In this document: positions 51,043 through 59,857 of the stretch, piece by piece
Numbering within the stretch: position 1 is the first letter of the stretch
How the letters are laid out: every line of letters begins with the position of its first letter
DNA from: Calditrichota bacterium
GTDB lineage: Bacteria; Electryoneota; RPQS01
Length of the DNA stretch: 64,000 nucleotides
Assembly: GCA_020637395.1 (NCBI GenBank)
Contig: JACJWA010000001.1
Coordinates: 62,001-126,000 of the forward strand
Direction of reading: 5' to 3'
Position numbers and translations under genes: made by a program
The notes under the pieces: generated by a model
What the model saw: only the letters and a program-made list of their open reading frames with translations
Told to the model about the DNA's origin: nothing
The model's database searches: none

Positions 51043-51804
51043 ATGCCCGACCTCGAACTCTATCCCATCGAACGTATTCTGTTCGTCGGCCCGCTCGAAG
51101 ACGTGCTGCCTCTGGCGGAGCGCGCGCGACAGGCCGGACAAATGCCGACGCTGCTTCTGGCTCCCGAAGAGATCGAAGAAGCCAAACAGCACACCAAGAT
51201 TCGCATTCTTCAGGAAGAAGAGCATGCCAGCGCCGACGACTTTGACGTCGCGTTCGAGTGCTACACGACCGACTTGAGTTCGAAGTTCGAGGCTATGCAC
51301 TATCTCGAAGACGTGTTCAGCGGCGAAACTCCGATTGTCACGCTGACGCTAACCAGTGCGCTCTGCGATTTGCTCAGCGACTCCATCGCGCCCGAGCGCG
51401 TCGTGGGTGTGTCGCTCTTGCCGCCGTTTAATGACACGGCGCTGGCCGAGCTGATGTCCATGCCCTCGACCGATCCTGCGGTGCTCGCCACCATCGAATC
51501 GCTTTTCGAATCCAACGGCATGAAGATCGCACGCGTCGGAGATGCTCCGGCAGGTGTGCTCGTGCGCACGGTTTGCTGCTTGATCAACGAGGCCTACAAC
51601 GCGCTGCAAGAAGGCGTCGCTCCTGCCGCGGACATTGACACGGCCATGCAGCTCGGCGTCAACTATCCGCACGGTCCCATCGAGTGGGGCAATCGCATCG
51701 GCACCGCCCGCGTCGAAGCAGTCATGGATGCGCTCTACAACTGGTTCCACGAAGAACGCTACCGCGCCACGCCGCTGCTAAGACGAGCGGCAAGAATGCA
51801 ATAG
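51043..51804 (+). CDS. 3HCDH-domain protein with degenerate NAD-binding half
   Basis: 253 residues. The C-terminal half is clearly the 3-hydroxyacyl-CoA dehydrogenase C-terminal domain: VLVRTVCCLINEAYNALQEG and PAADIDTAMQLGVNYPHGPIEWGNRIG. The N-terminal half keeps only the outline of the Rossmann domain (ERILFVGPLEDVLPLAERARQAG): the G-x-G-x-x-G loop is replaced by VGPLED, and no HFFNP motif is seen. It lies 112 bases downstream of the intact dehydrogenase. It could be a non-catalytic partner or an enzyme with a different cofactor mode; I infer a paralogue that has lost NAD binding. Confidence 0.82.
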   Translation: MPDLELYPIERILFVGPLEDVLPLAERARQAGQMPTLLLAPEEIEEAKQHTKIRILQEEEHASADDFDVAFECYTTDLSSKFEAMHYLEDVFSGETPIVTLTLTSALCDLLSDSIAPERVVGVSLLPPFNDTALAELMSMPSTDPAVLATIESLFESNGMKIARVGDAPAGVLVRTVCCLINEAYNALQEGVAPAADIDTAMQLGVNYPHGPIEWGNRIGTARVEAVMDALYNWFHEERYRATPLLRRAARMQ

Positions 51805-51805
51805 T

Positions 51806-53044
51806 ATGACCCATTCAGAAAGAGTCTACACAATACTCTTGTCTTGCCCAGGAGATGTGGAAGACGAGCGTAAGCGAGTGTTTGAAGTTGTAGAGGAATA
51901 CAACGACGTGTGGGCGAGATTCCTGGGTCTACGGTTCAACGTGTGGCACTGGAAACCGCTTGCCACTCCTGGGCTTGATGAAGATACTCAAAAAGTGATA
52001 ACGAAGAGTATTCCGAGAGACTATGACGTTTTTCTCGGGATACTTAATGCAAGATTCGGAACGCCGACACCGAGAGCTGAGTCCGGAACCGAGGAAGAGT
52101 TTTCTGATGCAGTTAAGCGACGGACGAGTAACTCTGAACTGAGTATTCTGTTCTATTTCAAGCAGTCTGAGCTTCCGCGGGATGTAGATACTGTTCAGTT
52201 AAACAGAGTTAGAGACTTCAAGAATAGGATTGGTAAAGAAGGTCTATTCTACTGTGAGTATCTTAATACCAATGACTTTGAAAAGTACGTTCGGATTCAC
52301 TTGTGTCAGCAGGCACAGAGCTACTGGTCTACGTTTGGAGATGAGTCCATAAAGAAGACACTCGATGAAGTACTTGTTACGGTCACTTGTCGCAAGGATG
52401 ACAACGGAGAACTCTCGTTCCATGCTGACGAGAGCACAAGCATGGAAAAGGTAGAGGAGGCATCTGAATATGCAAACAACATGATTCTTGGTGCCGAGTA
52501 CGTAACACTTGGAACTGCTCATGTGAACAGAATTACAGACCTTTTTTTGGAGCAGTCCGCCTCGCTTGTGGCATCAACCGAAGAGATGAGTCAACTCAAA
52601 AAGAAGTTCGGAAACAACTTTGAGAGGCCATTGCGTGCGATTGTAAATCGCCTAGCATCTTCACTGGCGAGAACAACGAAACAGATGAAATCTGAACTTG
52701 ATGAATGTGTTGATGCATATGAAAAAGGTGTCGGCTACATGATGAAGTCACTGGCTGTACCAATAGTTATTATGGTGGACAAGGAATCTGGAGTTACGAG
52801 GAACGACTTCAACTTTCATAGTGCTGCTAAGTCGTCTAGCGCTACCATTGAAAGCCTAGAGCGGTTCTTTGGAGACCTTGGTCCAGTTGCGTTTGAAACG
52901 CCCGCTTTCAGGCGAGCACGAGTTGAATTGCGCGAGCAAGTTCAGAAGTACATTGTGTCGTTGCAGCGCATCCGTGACCTATGGCGCCAAGTCGCAGTAC
53001 TCGCGGATTCCAATTGGATACTGAAGAATCGTAACGCGGCATGA
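51806..53044 (+). CDS. DUF4062 domain protein, low-G+C, possible defence gene
   Basis: 412 residues. N-terminal DUF4062-like segment: YTILLSCPGDVEDERKRVFEV, with WHWKPLATPGLDEDTQKVI, DYDVFLGILNARFGTPTPRA, GTEEEFSDAV and LSILFYFK in order; this S-P-G-D-V..E-R pattern is the DUF4062 hallmark and is TIR-like in layout. Residues 220-412 are mainly helical (FLEQSASLVASTEEMSQLKKKF, RARVELREQVQKYIVSLQRIRDLW), with no P-loop or nuclease motif, so the usual NTPase/STAND module found beside DUF4062 is missing. A line sampled at 52261-52320 has 25 G+C of 60, far below neighbours. It starts one base after the previous stop with no clear ribosome site. Confidence 0.82.
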   Translation: MTHSERVYTILLSCPGDVEDERKRVFEVVEEYNDVWARFLGLRFNVWHWKPLATPGLDEDTQKVITKSIPRDYDVFLGILNARFGTPTPRAESGTEEEFSDAVKRRTSNSELSILFYFKQSELPRDVDTVQLNRVRDFKNRIGKEGLFYCEYLNTNDFEKYVRIHLCQQAQSYWSTFGDESIKKTLDEVLVTVTCRKDDNGELSFHADESTSMEKVEEASEYANNMILGAEYVTLGTAHVNRITDLFLEQSASLVASTEEMSQLKKKFGNNFERPLRAIVNRLASSLARTTKQMKSELDECVDAYEKGVGYMMKSLAVPIVIMVDKESGVTRNDFNFHSAAKSSSATIESLERFFGDLGPVAFETPAFRRARVELREQVQKYIVSLQRIRDLWRQVAVLADSNWILKNRNAA

Positions 53045-53142
53045 CTATTCATTTGTCACCTGAGTTTCTGAGAAGCAACACCGATGAGTCAGTTCATTGC
53101 TCTCTCTTATTTCCAATTTCCCATTTTCCTCCCCGAGGTCCC

Positions 53143-53697
53143 ATGAAGAAACTTCTCCCGCTTGTCCTAATCGCGTCGCTGTTCGTCGGCTGTCTGCAAG
53201 TGCAACAGAAGACCTACACCTACAAACTCAATCCCGACGGCACGGGCACGGGTTCCGTGTTCTATTACAACATCCACTCGACCGATGAGGACGAGCGCGA
53301 TGTTTCCTTCAAGGATTTTGGTACGCTCGTAACCGACTACCTCGAAGGCACGACCCTCGAAGGCGAAAACGAAGGCTGGAATATCACGAACAAGGAACTC
53401 TTCGAGCAGGACGGCGTGCTCTGCGGAAAGATCGAGTTCAGCTTCGGAGACATGGGCTCCGCCAAACTCTACCGCACGGCGAACTGCGAGTGCGCCCCGA
53501 TTCTCCTGCTTCCCGGTTCCATGGATGAAACCCTGCTTGAGCACAATGGCGGCGGCGTCATGCTGGGCAGCTCAGAAGTCATCGAGTGGCCCGCGGACTC
53601 CAAAGAAATCATGTTCAAGACCGAAGGCGCTTCCGACACGACCGGCGCGCGCAATCTGGTCGAGCACTACAACGCCTGGAAAAAGACCAAGAAGTAA
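53143..53697 (+). CDS. Lipoprotein of unknown function
   Basis: 184 residues from ATG 53143, which has GAGG five bases upstream and opens a lipoprotein signal (MKKLLPLVLIASLFVGC, lipobox FVGC); a longer frame from 53041 overlaps the DUF4062 gene and is rejected. The mature part is a beta-rich domain (YTYKLNPDGTGTGSVFYYNI, LCGKIEFSFGDMGSAKLYR). No family I recognise. Followed 30 bases later by a bidirectional terminator. Confidence 0.82.
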   Translation: MKKLLPLVLIASLFVGCLQVQQKTYTYKLNPDGTGTGSVFYYNIHSTDEDERDVSFKDFGTLVTDYLEGTTLEGENEGWNITNKELFEQDGVLCGKIEFSFGDMGSAKLYRTANCECAPILLLPGSMDETLLEHNGGGVMLGSSEVIEWPADSKEIMFKTEGASDTTGARNLVEHYNAWKKTKK

Positions 53698-53727
53698 TTC
53701 CCGGTATCATCTTTTTGCGCGAATGTA

Positions 53728-53755
53728 AAAGCCCCCGCAGTTCTGCGGGGGCTTT
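53728..53755. terminator. Bidirectional terminator, copy 1
   Basis: AAAGCCCCCGCA (53728-53739) pairs with TGCGGGGGCTTT (53744-53755). It has T tracts in both directions (TTTGCTGTT on the plus strand, TTTTACATT on the minus strand), so it can serve both the lipoprotein gene and the CHRD gene. Duplicated at 55697. Confidence 0.88.
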
Positions 53756-53775
53756 GCTGTTACGTACTACTCTCA

Positions 53776-53807
53776 GATTCCGGCGGGGGCTGGAGACCCC
53801 GCTCGGG
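53776..53807. repeat. REP-like palindromic element
   Basis: GATTCCGGCGGGGGCTGGAG then ACCCCGCTCGGG, reverse orientation to the copies at 14555 and 49934. Located between the terminator and the 3' end of the CHRD gene; the copy at 55745 has the same position next to the lamin-tail gene. Confidence 0.9.
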
Positions 53808-53869
53808 AGAATATCATCTACTCATGTCCGGCGTGCGCGTTAGCACACCGTTCGCCGTTTTTCAAACGG

Positions 53870-55495
53870 CTATTTGAGAAGCATCATCTTCTGCGTTTGC
53901 GTGAACTCACCTGCGGTCAGGCGATACAGATAGACGCCCGAGGTCAAGTTCGCGCCGTCGAAATTGACGGTGTGCGCACCGGCCACCAGATTTCCACTCA
54001 CCAGACTTGCGACTTCCTGACCGGCCACGTTAAAGACCTTCAAGGTTACGTCAGCGGCTTCTGCCAGGTCAAGGCGAATCGAGGTCGTTGGGTTGAACGG
54101 GTTCGGGTAGTTCTGATGCAAAGCAAACTCGCTCACAATCGTCGTCGTCGCGCTCGGCGTCGCCGACTGCACGGCGAGTTCCTCACGCGTTCCGTCCAAG
54201 TTCACGGCGACCAGAGTGTATGTGTACGTCGTGCCATTGACCACCGTTTCATCAGTCCATGAGTACGTCTCTCCTGAAGCAGAGTTGCTCGCGCTCACCG
54301 CGGTGATTGCGGAGCCATCCCGCTGTACCTCGAAGCGATCAAGATTTGATTCGGAAGCCGTACTCCACTCAAGCCTCACCACACCGTCACCGGCCATTGC
54401 ATCGAAGCCGTTCAACTCGACCGGCAACACGGCGTCAAGCGTGACACAGATACAGCCGTCACCGCGAATCTCCAGCCAGAACACGCCGTTGGTGTTCTGC
54501 CACTGACCGCCAAAGAACTCTTGGATGTACGTCGCCGGATCGCATTCCACATCGCAGGGATTTGTGCAGCCCAGGCGCTTGGTCACCACGGGATACAATC
54601 CTTCAGGAAGATTGCTCACACGAATGCGCGAGCTGCGGTCCGGACACAACGCAATACACATCGAAGTGCCAAGATCGGCAGTGGCGTCAAAGTTGGCGTC
54701 TTCAGGAACGCATACGCAAATGATCTGCCCGCGGATTTCACCGCCAGGATAGTTTGGCAGCGGCGAGTGCACGTTGACATACACTCCCTCTGTTTCATAC
54801 AGAGGGACATCCGCCGCCGTAATGGCCCAATTGCCGCTCGCGCTCACGTTCGTGAGATTCGCCAGCCCAACGATCACGGGACCGTTTGTGCCTGCCGGTG
54901 CGCGGTGGAAGTGTGCCCCCGAGACCGTGCCCGGGGCATTCAGTCCGGCCCAGGCAATCTTGTACTCGACATTGTTCTGCGCAGCATTCAACCTGAACCA
55001 GCCAAAACCGCGTCCGTTGGAAACTACCGCAGGATTCTGAACTTCCTGCTGCGGCGTCAGGTTGGCGATTTTCGTATCTCGCGTCAAAACCTGTCCGCGA
55101 ATCTCGCCCGGTCCGTGGTTCACGGTGTGCACATTGATGTAGTAGTCGTGCGCTTGCAATGATGCCAATTGCGCCGGAGTGAGATCCATCCATACGCCGT
55201 TTGCGCCCGTGTTGGAGAGATTTTGCAGCGGGTGAACTACACCGCCCGGCACTCCCACCGCGCCAAGGTGAATGTGCGCGTTGGTTACATTGCTGGTCAG
55301 GTTGCCGAACCAAACCGTGTAGTAGAGATCGTCGCCCACCAGTTCGAGACGGGCCAAACCAGAGCCGTTTGTTACCAACACAGGAGGCGTTTCCTGACTG
55401 CCGCTTAAGTAGGCAAAGTGCGTGTAGGGACCTGCAAGCGCCGTTGCCGCCAGCCCCCAAATCAAAACAAACATCAACATCAGCTTGCGACTCAT
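53870..55495 (-). CDS. Secreted T9SS type A sorting domain protein with two CHRD domains
   Basis: 541 residues from ATG 55495 (GAGGAGA upstream, signal peptide MSRKLMLMFVLIWGLAATALA). Two CHRD (chordin-type) domains of about 110 residues: SGSQETPPVLVTNGSGLARLEL with HIHLGAVGVPGGVVHPL and YYINVHTVNHGPGEIRGQV; then LTPQQEVQNPAVVSNGRGFGWFRL with AHFHRAPAGTNGPVIVGL and VYVNVHSPLPNYPGGEIRGQI. A Cys-rich linker and an FN3-like module follow, then the sorting domain (NYPNPFNPTTSIRLDL to QKMMLLK), almost identical to the one in the lamin-tail gene. CHRD domains occur in surface and matrix proteins in bacteria; role unknown. The stop lies in a GCCGTTT/AAACGGC hairpin. Confidence 0.93.
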   Translation of the reverse strand: MSRKLMLMFVLIWGLAATALAGPYTHFAYLSGSQETPPVLVTNGSGLARLELVGDDLYYTVWFGNLTSNVTNAHIHLGAVGVPGGVVHPLQNLSNTGANGVWMDLTPAQLASLQAHDYYINVHTVNHGPGEIRGQVLTRDTKIANLTPQQEVQNPAVVSNGRGFGWFRLNAAQNNVEYKIAWAGLNAPGTVSGAHFHRAPAGTNGPVIVGLANLTNVSASGNWAITAADVPLYETEGVYVNVHSPLPNYPGGEIRGQIICVCVPEDANFDATADLGTSMCIALCPDRSSRIRVSNLPEGLYPVVTKRLGCTNPCDVECDPATYIQEFFGGQWQNTNGVFWLEIRGDGCICVTLDAVLPVELNGFDAMAGDGVVRLEWSTASESNLDRFEVQRDGSAITAVSASNSASGETYSWTDETVVNGTTYTYTLVAVNLDGTREELAVQSATPSATTTIVSEFALHQNYPNPFNPTTSIRLDLAEAADVTLKVFNVAGQEVASLVSGNLVAGAHTVNFDGANLTSGVYLYRLTAGEFTQTQKMMLLK

Positions 55496-55696
55496 AGTTT
55501 CTCCTCGCTTCAAGAGTGCCTTGTAAATATTCCCAAATCAGTCAACTTATGATAAGGAGTATCTCTTTGCCTAGCAAGGTGGCTCTAACTTCTTCCTGTG
55601 TAGAGTTTACGCCACGCAGGTTGCAGATGTTTAACAAGAACAATCCCCGGCACTCGTGCTTTTTTGCCACATACAGAGGGTGCCTCTAACCATGTA

Positions 55697-55724
55697 AAAG
55701 CCCCCGCAGTTCTGCGGGGGCTTT
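55697..55724. terminator. Bidirectional terminator, copy 2
   Basis: AAAGCCCCCGCA (55697-55708) with TGCGGGGGCTTT (55713-55724), identical in stem and loop to 53728-53755. Here no plus-strand gene ends nearby, so it serves the minus-strand lamin-tail gene. Confidence 0.87.
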
Positions 55725-55744
55725 GCTGTTCTGAACTATTCTCA

Positions 55745-55777
55745 GATTCCGGCGGGGGCTGGAGACCCCGCTCGGGG
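55745..55777. repeat. REP-like palindromic element
   Basis: GATTCCGGCGGGGGCTGGAG then ACCCCGCTCGGGG, the same as 53776-53807 and in the same place within the 3' cassette. Confidence 0.9.
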
Positions 55778-55827
55778 AAATCACGCCCGGCGTGCGCGTT
55801 AGCACACCGTTCGCCGTTTTCAAACGG

Positions 55828-58110
55828 CTATTTGAGAAGCATCATCTTCTGCGTTTGCGTGAACTCACCGGTGGTCAGGCGATACAGATAGACGCCCGAG
55901 GTCAAGTTCGCGCCGTCGAAATTGACGGTGTGCGCACCGGCCACCAGATTTCCACTCACCAGACTTGCCACTTCCTGACCGGCTACGTTGAAGACTTTTA
56001 AGGTCACGTCAGCGGCTTCGGCCAGGTCAAAGCGAATCGAGGTCGTCGGGTTGAACGGGTTCGGGTAGTTCTGATGCAGAGCAAACTCGCTCACAATCAT
56101 CGTCGTCGCGCTCGGCGTCGCCGACTGCGTCGCCAATACTTCGCGCTCGCCGTTCAGGGAGATCACCGCCAATTCGTAGCTATAGCTCACGTCATTCGTC
56201 AAACCGCCGTCCGTGTAGCTGTAGCTTGAGCCCGACGCGCTGTTGGACGCGGCACGCTGGGCGACCAATTGGCCGTCGCGGCGAATCTCGAACTTTTCAA
56301 GCTCGCTTTCCGACGCCGTGCTCCACTGCACGGTCACTTCGCCGTTTCCGGCCACCGCGGCAAAACCGTTCAGTTCAACAGGCAGCGGGCCGTCCACCAC
56401 GCCGCTATTGTCACCGGCATTCCAGTTCACAAAATCCGCACAGGATGGATGCTGCAGCACAAATCCTGTCACTGACCCCGAGGTCAACGGCTGAACCGCG
56501 ACAAAGATAATTGAGTCTCCGTCGTTGCCGTCGCCGCCCGGAAGCACAGACCAGAACGTTGTCGCTTCGTTCGTCACGCTGCCCACCGTGCCCGTGCAGA
56601 AATTGGTGAACACCACGCGATCCAGGCAACCGGAAACGTGCGTCAGCGTGTATTCCCACCATGGCGGGCCAAAGGTCGAAACCGAAATCGTACCTGCGAC
56701 CGGATCCGGGCAGCAGAAGCCCTGGCCGAACGGCGTGCAGTGGCGATACTGACCAACCGTAGCAAAGGAAACCTTGCACTCCGTCCAAGCGGCGGGATCA
56801 TTGGTCCAGCAGGAATTGTAGTCGCACTTTTCGATCGAATTGCCCACGTTGCTCCCGGCAAGATCCGGGTAATTCTCCGTCAGCGTGCCATCCACCAACT
56901 GTCCGCCCACCGCCGCCGTATAGAGCGCCAAATTGTCGCCCGTGTTGGACAGCGCAACCGAACCCGTCAGCGGCGTGCAAATCGTCTCGCCCGTAATGCC
57001 CGGCAGGTCCGCCTTGCACAGAATCGCGTAGCCGCCTGCGGGTAGCAACGTGCCCGAAGGTACTTCCATCATACCTTCGCCGCCGTCGCCGGGATACACA
57101 TTGTCATCCACCAGCACCCAGCCGGAAATGTCAATCTCGTTGGCCGTGCGATTGTAAATCTCAACCCATTCCGCATCCGGACCCGTCGTGTCGTCATACA
57201 TGATCTCTGTGATCACCACGTCGCACGGACTGATGGACAGATTGATCGTGAACTCGCACGTTGCGTCCGCGGCAAAATTGCCAAACAGGTCCTGAATGTC
57301 ATTCGCAATCACCGTGTAGGTGTTGCTCGACAGCGGATCAACGGTCAGATGTACCAGCGCGAAATTCGTAGCATCACGCGTCGCCGTGTTCGGCACAATG
57401 CCGCCCGGCATGATCACGTAGTTGTTCACGTCTTCCGCCGACAGCTGCTCAACACTCTCCGTGAACAGAACATCCACTTCCGTCGGCGACAGCGCCACGC
57501 AGCTCGCCAGCGCCGGAGGAGTCAGGTCTTCGCACGGGCTGTTGGCTTCGCCGGGCGAACAGAAGCGATAGCGATCCCCGGCGCTGTAAAACGTCTCGGA
57601 AGGATGCCACGCCGCAGCGTCACCGGTCCACGCCGCATTCGGATCACACTTCTCAACGGATGTGCCATTGACGCCTTCATCCGGGAAGAACACAGACGTT
57701 GAACCGTCAATCAAAATGCCGTCCGTCGGTGCGGAATACAGAGCCAGATTGTCGCCGCTGTTGCCCAGAATAAAACTGCCGCCCGCAATCGCTGTGCACT
57801 GCACGACGCCCGGAATACCGGTCACGTCGCGCGAAATCACCAGATACGCATCCGCGCCAATCGTCGTGCCCGTCGGAATCTGAATCCCACCCTCGCCCGA
57901 AAACGCGGGATAGGTGTCGTCGTCGTACAGCACCCAATCTGAAAGGTCAATCGCAGCGCCGGTCGTATTGTGCAGCTCCACCCAGTCAATCTCAGGTGAG
58001 CCCGCATCATCATACATCACTTCCGTGATCACAACCGAGCCCGGAACTTGCGCAAAGCCGACCGAAGCCGCCATGATCAACACAGCCAAAATCATCCAGA
58101 ATCGTGACAT
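55828..58110 (-). CDS. Secreted T9SS type A sorting domain protein with two lamin-tail (LTD) domains
   Basis: 760 residues from the second of two consecutive ATGs (58113 and 58110; GGAG fits the second better). Signal peptide MSRFWMILAVLIMAASVGFA. LTD domain 1: SVVITEVMYDDAGSPEIDWVELHNTTGAAIDLSDWVLYDDD, with GADAYLVISRDVTGIPGV; LTD domain 2: DVVITEIMYDDTTGPDAEWVEIYNRTANEIDISGWVLVDDN. Between them an SwmB/Ig-like unit (LASCVALSPTEVDVLFTESVEQL). Then a Cys-rich part, FN3-like module and sorting domain (NYPNPFNPTTSIRFDL to QKMMLLK). LTD domains in bacteria occur in surface or extracellular enzymes; here no catalytic domain is seen. Shares its 3' cassette with the CHRD gene. Confidence 0.93.
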   Translation of the reverse strand: MSRFWMILAVLIMAASVGFAQVPGSVVITEVMYDDAGSPEIDWVELHNTTGAAIDLSDWVLYDDDTYPAFSGEGGIQIPTGTTIGADAYLVISRDVTGIPGVVQCTAIAGGSFILGNSGDNLALYSAPTDGILIDGSTSVFFPDEGVNGTSVEKCDPNAAWTGDAAAWHPSETFYSAGDRYRFCSPGEANSPCEDLTPPALASCVALSPTEVDVLFTESVEQLSAEDVNNYVIMPGGIVPNTATRDATNFALVHLTVDPLSSNTYTVIANDIQDLFGNFAADATCEFTINLSISPCDVVITEIMYDDTTGPDAEWVEIYNRTANEIDISGWVLVDDNVYPGDGGEGMMEVPSGTLLPAGGYAILCKADLPGITGETICTPLTGSVALSNTGDNLALYTAAVGGQLVDGTLTENYPDLAGSNVGNSIEKCDYNSCWTNDPAAWTECKVSFATVGQYRHCTPFGQGFCCPDPVAGTISVSTFGPPWWEYTLTHVSGCLDRVVFTNFCTGTVGSVTNEATTFWSVLPGGDGNDGDSIIFVAVQPLTSGSVTGFVLQHPSCADFVNWNAGDNSGVVDGPLPVELNGFAAVAGNGEVTVQWSTASESELEKFEIRRDGQLVAQRAASNSASGSSYSYTDGGLTNDVSYSYELAVISLNGEREVLATQSATPSATTMIVSEFALHQNYPNPFNPTTSIRFDLAEAADVTLKVFNVAGQEVASLVSGNLVAGAHTVNFDGANLTSGVYLYRLTTGEFTQTQKMMLLK

Positions 58111-58295
58111 CATGTCTCCTTACAAATAGTATGTCGCAGAAAATCTACTTAATATACCTATAGCTACCTGAAGTGACAAGTCAAGAGGGGGCGCGAACTC
58201 TGCTGACCCCATGCTTCTACATTCCTATTTTCAGGAAGTTTAACGGCTTCGATAATCAAACACTAACATTGCGGCGATTTCCGAGAGGCAAAGAA

Positions 58296-58318
58296 AAAGC
58301 CGCGACCAGCGCGGCTTT
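58296..58318 (-). terminator. Terminator of the flavin disulfide reductase gene
   Basis: AAAGCCGCG (58296-58304) with CGCGGCTTT (58310-58318), loop ACCAG; on the minus strand the tail is TTTTTCTTTGCC. It lies 28 bases past the stop codon at 58346. Confidence 0.88.
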
Positions 58319-58345
58319 ACGAGCTCCAAGCAATCCACAGCAATG

Positions 58346-59857
58346 CTACCTGCGCCATTTCAAGATTGTATTCAGCATCTTCGCCACAGTCGGAGTGAGC
58401 ATCGTTCTCCGATACATGTCTCCGCATTTCTTGATCATCTCGGACTGCGTCGGATACGGATGAATGGCCGAAGCCAATGAATTGAGCGAAACTCGATGGT
58501 TCATCGCGACCACAATCTCGCCGATCAGTTCCCCCGCATGCTCCGAGACAATCGTCGCACCCTTGATCTGCCCACGGCGGTCGTGCAGCACTTTGATAAA
58601 TCCTTCGTCGGTCTCATCCAGAATCGCGCGATCCAGATCGTCAAGATCTATCCGAATCGTCCGATAGGACTGCGCAGCGTCGTCCTGTGCTTGAGCTCCC
58701 ACCTGTGCCACTTCAGGAGACGAATAGATTGCCCAAGGTATATTCAACTCGGAAGCTTTGTGGGTACCGAAGAACAGTGCATTGCCAATCACCACGCGCG
58801 CCAGCGCGTCCGCCGCGTGCGTAAACTTGTAGCTGCTGGCCACATCTCCACATGCATAGATGCGTGAATTCGTCGTGCGCAGATAGTCGTTGACCCGCAC
58901 GCCCGTGCGATCATGCTCGACATGAACCGCGTCGAGATTCATCCCTTCCGTATTCGGAGTGCGGCCCGCGCCGATCAATACATGATCAAAGAAATCCTCC
59001 GCCTGCTGCCCGCCAACATCGCAACGGATCACCTTGTTTGTCTCTTCCAGCGCGCAAGACATTCCCGAAACTCCCGGCCGCAGACGCACACCGTCCCGCT
59101 CCAAAGACCTTCGCACGATGTCCGATGCGTCCGGATCTTCGCGGGACAATATTCGCTCTTGAACATCATAGAGTGTCACGACGCTTCCAAGACAGGCAAA
59201 CGCCTGCGCCAGCTCGACGCCAATCGGCCCCGCACCAATCACAGCCAGTCTGCGCGGCAATTCGGTCAGCCAAAACACAGTCTCGCTGGTGAGCGGCTCG
59301 ATTTCGGCAAGTCCCGGAATGTTTGGTATCGCAGCGCGCGCGCCGCTGGCAATCACCGCGCGCGAAAAGTTCAGCTTGCGGTCGCCGACTTCAATGGTCT
59401 GCGAATCCACAAACCGTCCTTCTCCGAGATACACATCCACACCCTTCCGGATCAGCGCGTCCACTCCATCCGTAGGCGAAATGCGCGCGCGCAGTTTTCG
59501 CACGCGCGACATCACCTCAAAGAAATTCACCTTGTAAGTCGGAACGTCAATTCCCAATTGGGCAGCGTCGCGAATCTCTGCGGCAGCTCGCGCCGCTCGG
59601 ATCAAGGCCTTCGACGGCACACAGCCCGTGTTCAGGCAATCTCCGCCCAGCAAATGCTTCTCGATCAGCGCGACCTTCGCTCCCAGCCCCGCGGCTCCCG
59701 CCGCCGTCACAAGCCCTGCCGTGCCGCCGCCGATCACCACCAGATTGTAGCGCCCCGAAGGAACCGGATTGACATAGTTCTGCGGATGCACCTGCGAGAG
59801 CAGCGTCAGATTGTGCGCGTCTTCCGGCCAGATTAGCTTGTTTGCAGGAAAACTCAT
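58346..59857 (-). CDS. Mercuric-reductase-like FAD-dependent disulfide oxidoreductase
   Basis: 503 residues. A 40-residue leader (MSFPANKLIWPEDAHNLTLL) precedes the FAD site GGGTAGLVTAAGAAGLGAKVALIEKHLLGGDCLNTGCVPSKALI, which contains the redox-active Cys pair CLNTGC. The NAD(P) site is VIGAGPIGVELAQAFACLGS, and AIHPYPTQSEMI supplies the dimer-interface His and Glu pattern. The fold is the dihydrolipoamide dehydrogenase/mercuric reductase type, but there is no N-terminal HMA domain and no C-terminal Cys pair, so Hg(II) reduction is unlikely. It overlaps the TVP38 gene by 4 bases; this pair is a common neighbour of arsenosugar-type clusters. Confidence 0.94.
   Translation of the reverse strand: MSFPANKLIWPEDAHNLTLLSQVHPQNYVNPVPSGRYNLVVIGGGTAGLVTAAGAAGLGAKVALIEKHLLGGDCLNTGCVPSKALIRAARAAAEIRDAAQLGIDVPTYKVNFFEVMSRVRKLRARISPTDGVDALIRKGVDVYLGEGRFVDSQTIEVGDRKLNFSRAVIASGARAAIPNIPGLAEIEPLTSETVFWLTELPRRLAVIGAGPIGVELAQAFACLGSVVTLYDVQERILSREDPDASDIVRRSLERDGVRLRPGVSGMSCALEETNKVIRCDVGGQQAEDFFDHVLIGAGRTPNTEGMNLDAVHVEHDRTGVRVNDYLRTTNSRIYACGDVASSYKFTHAADALARVVIGNALFFGTHKASELNIPWAIYSSPEVAQVGAQAQDDAAQSYRTIRIDLDDLDRAILDETDEGFIKVLHDRRGQIKGATIVSEHAGELIGEIVVAMNHRVSLNSLASAIHPYPTQSEMIKKCGDMYRRTMLTPTVAKMLNTILKWRR

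Larger units (their letters stand above)
53723..54170. repeat. 3' T9SS cassette, copy 1 (terminator, REP-like element, sorting-domain coding end)
   Basis: Aligns by eye with 55692-56128 along nearly its whole length: terminator (AAAGCCCCCGCAG), REP-like element, the hairpin around GTGCGCGTTAGCACAC, the gene end, and about 300 bases of the sorting domain. Outside the block the two host genes are unrelated. See findings. Confidence 0.85.
55496..55827. other. Intergenic region between the CHRD and lamin-tail genes
   Basis: This 332-base gap carries an A+T-rich presumed promoter region of the CHRD gene (55496-55690), then the second copy of the 3' cassette (55692 on: terminator, REP-like element, gene end). 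No coding frame can be supported. Confidence 0.65.
55692..56128. repeat. 3' T9SS cassette, copy 2
   Basis: Second copy of the block at 53723-54170. The encoded last 100 residues differ from the other gene at only about four positions, while the upstream domains (lamin-tail against CHRD) are unrelated, which indicates recent duplication or gene conversion of the 3' cassette. Confidence 0.85.
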
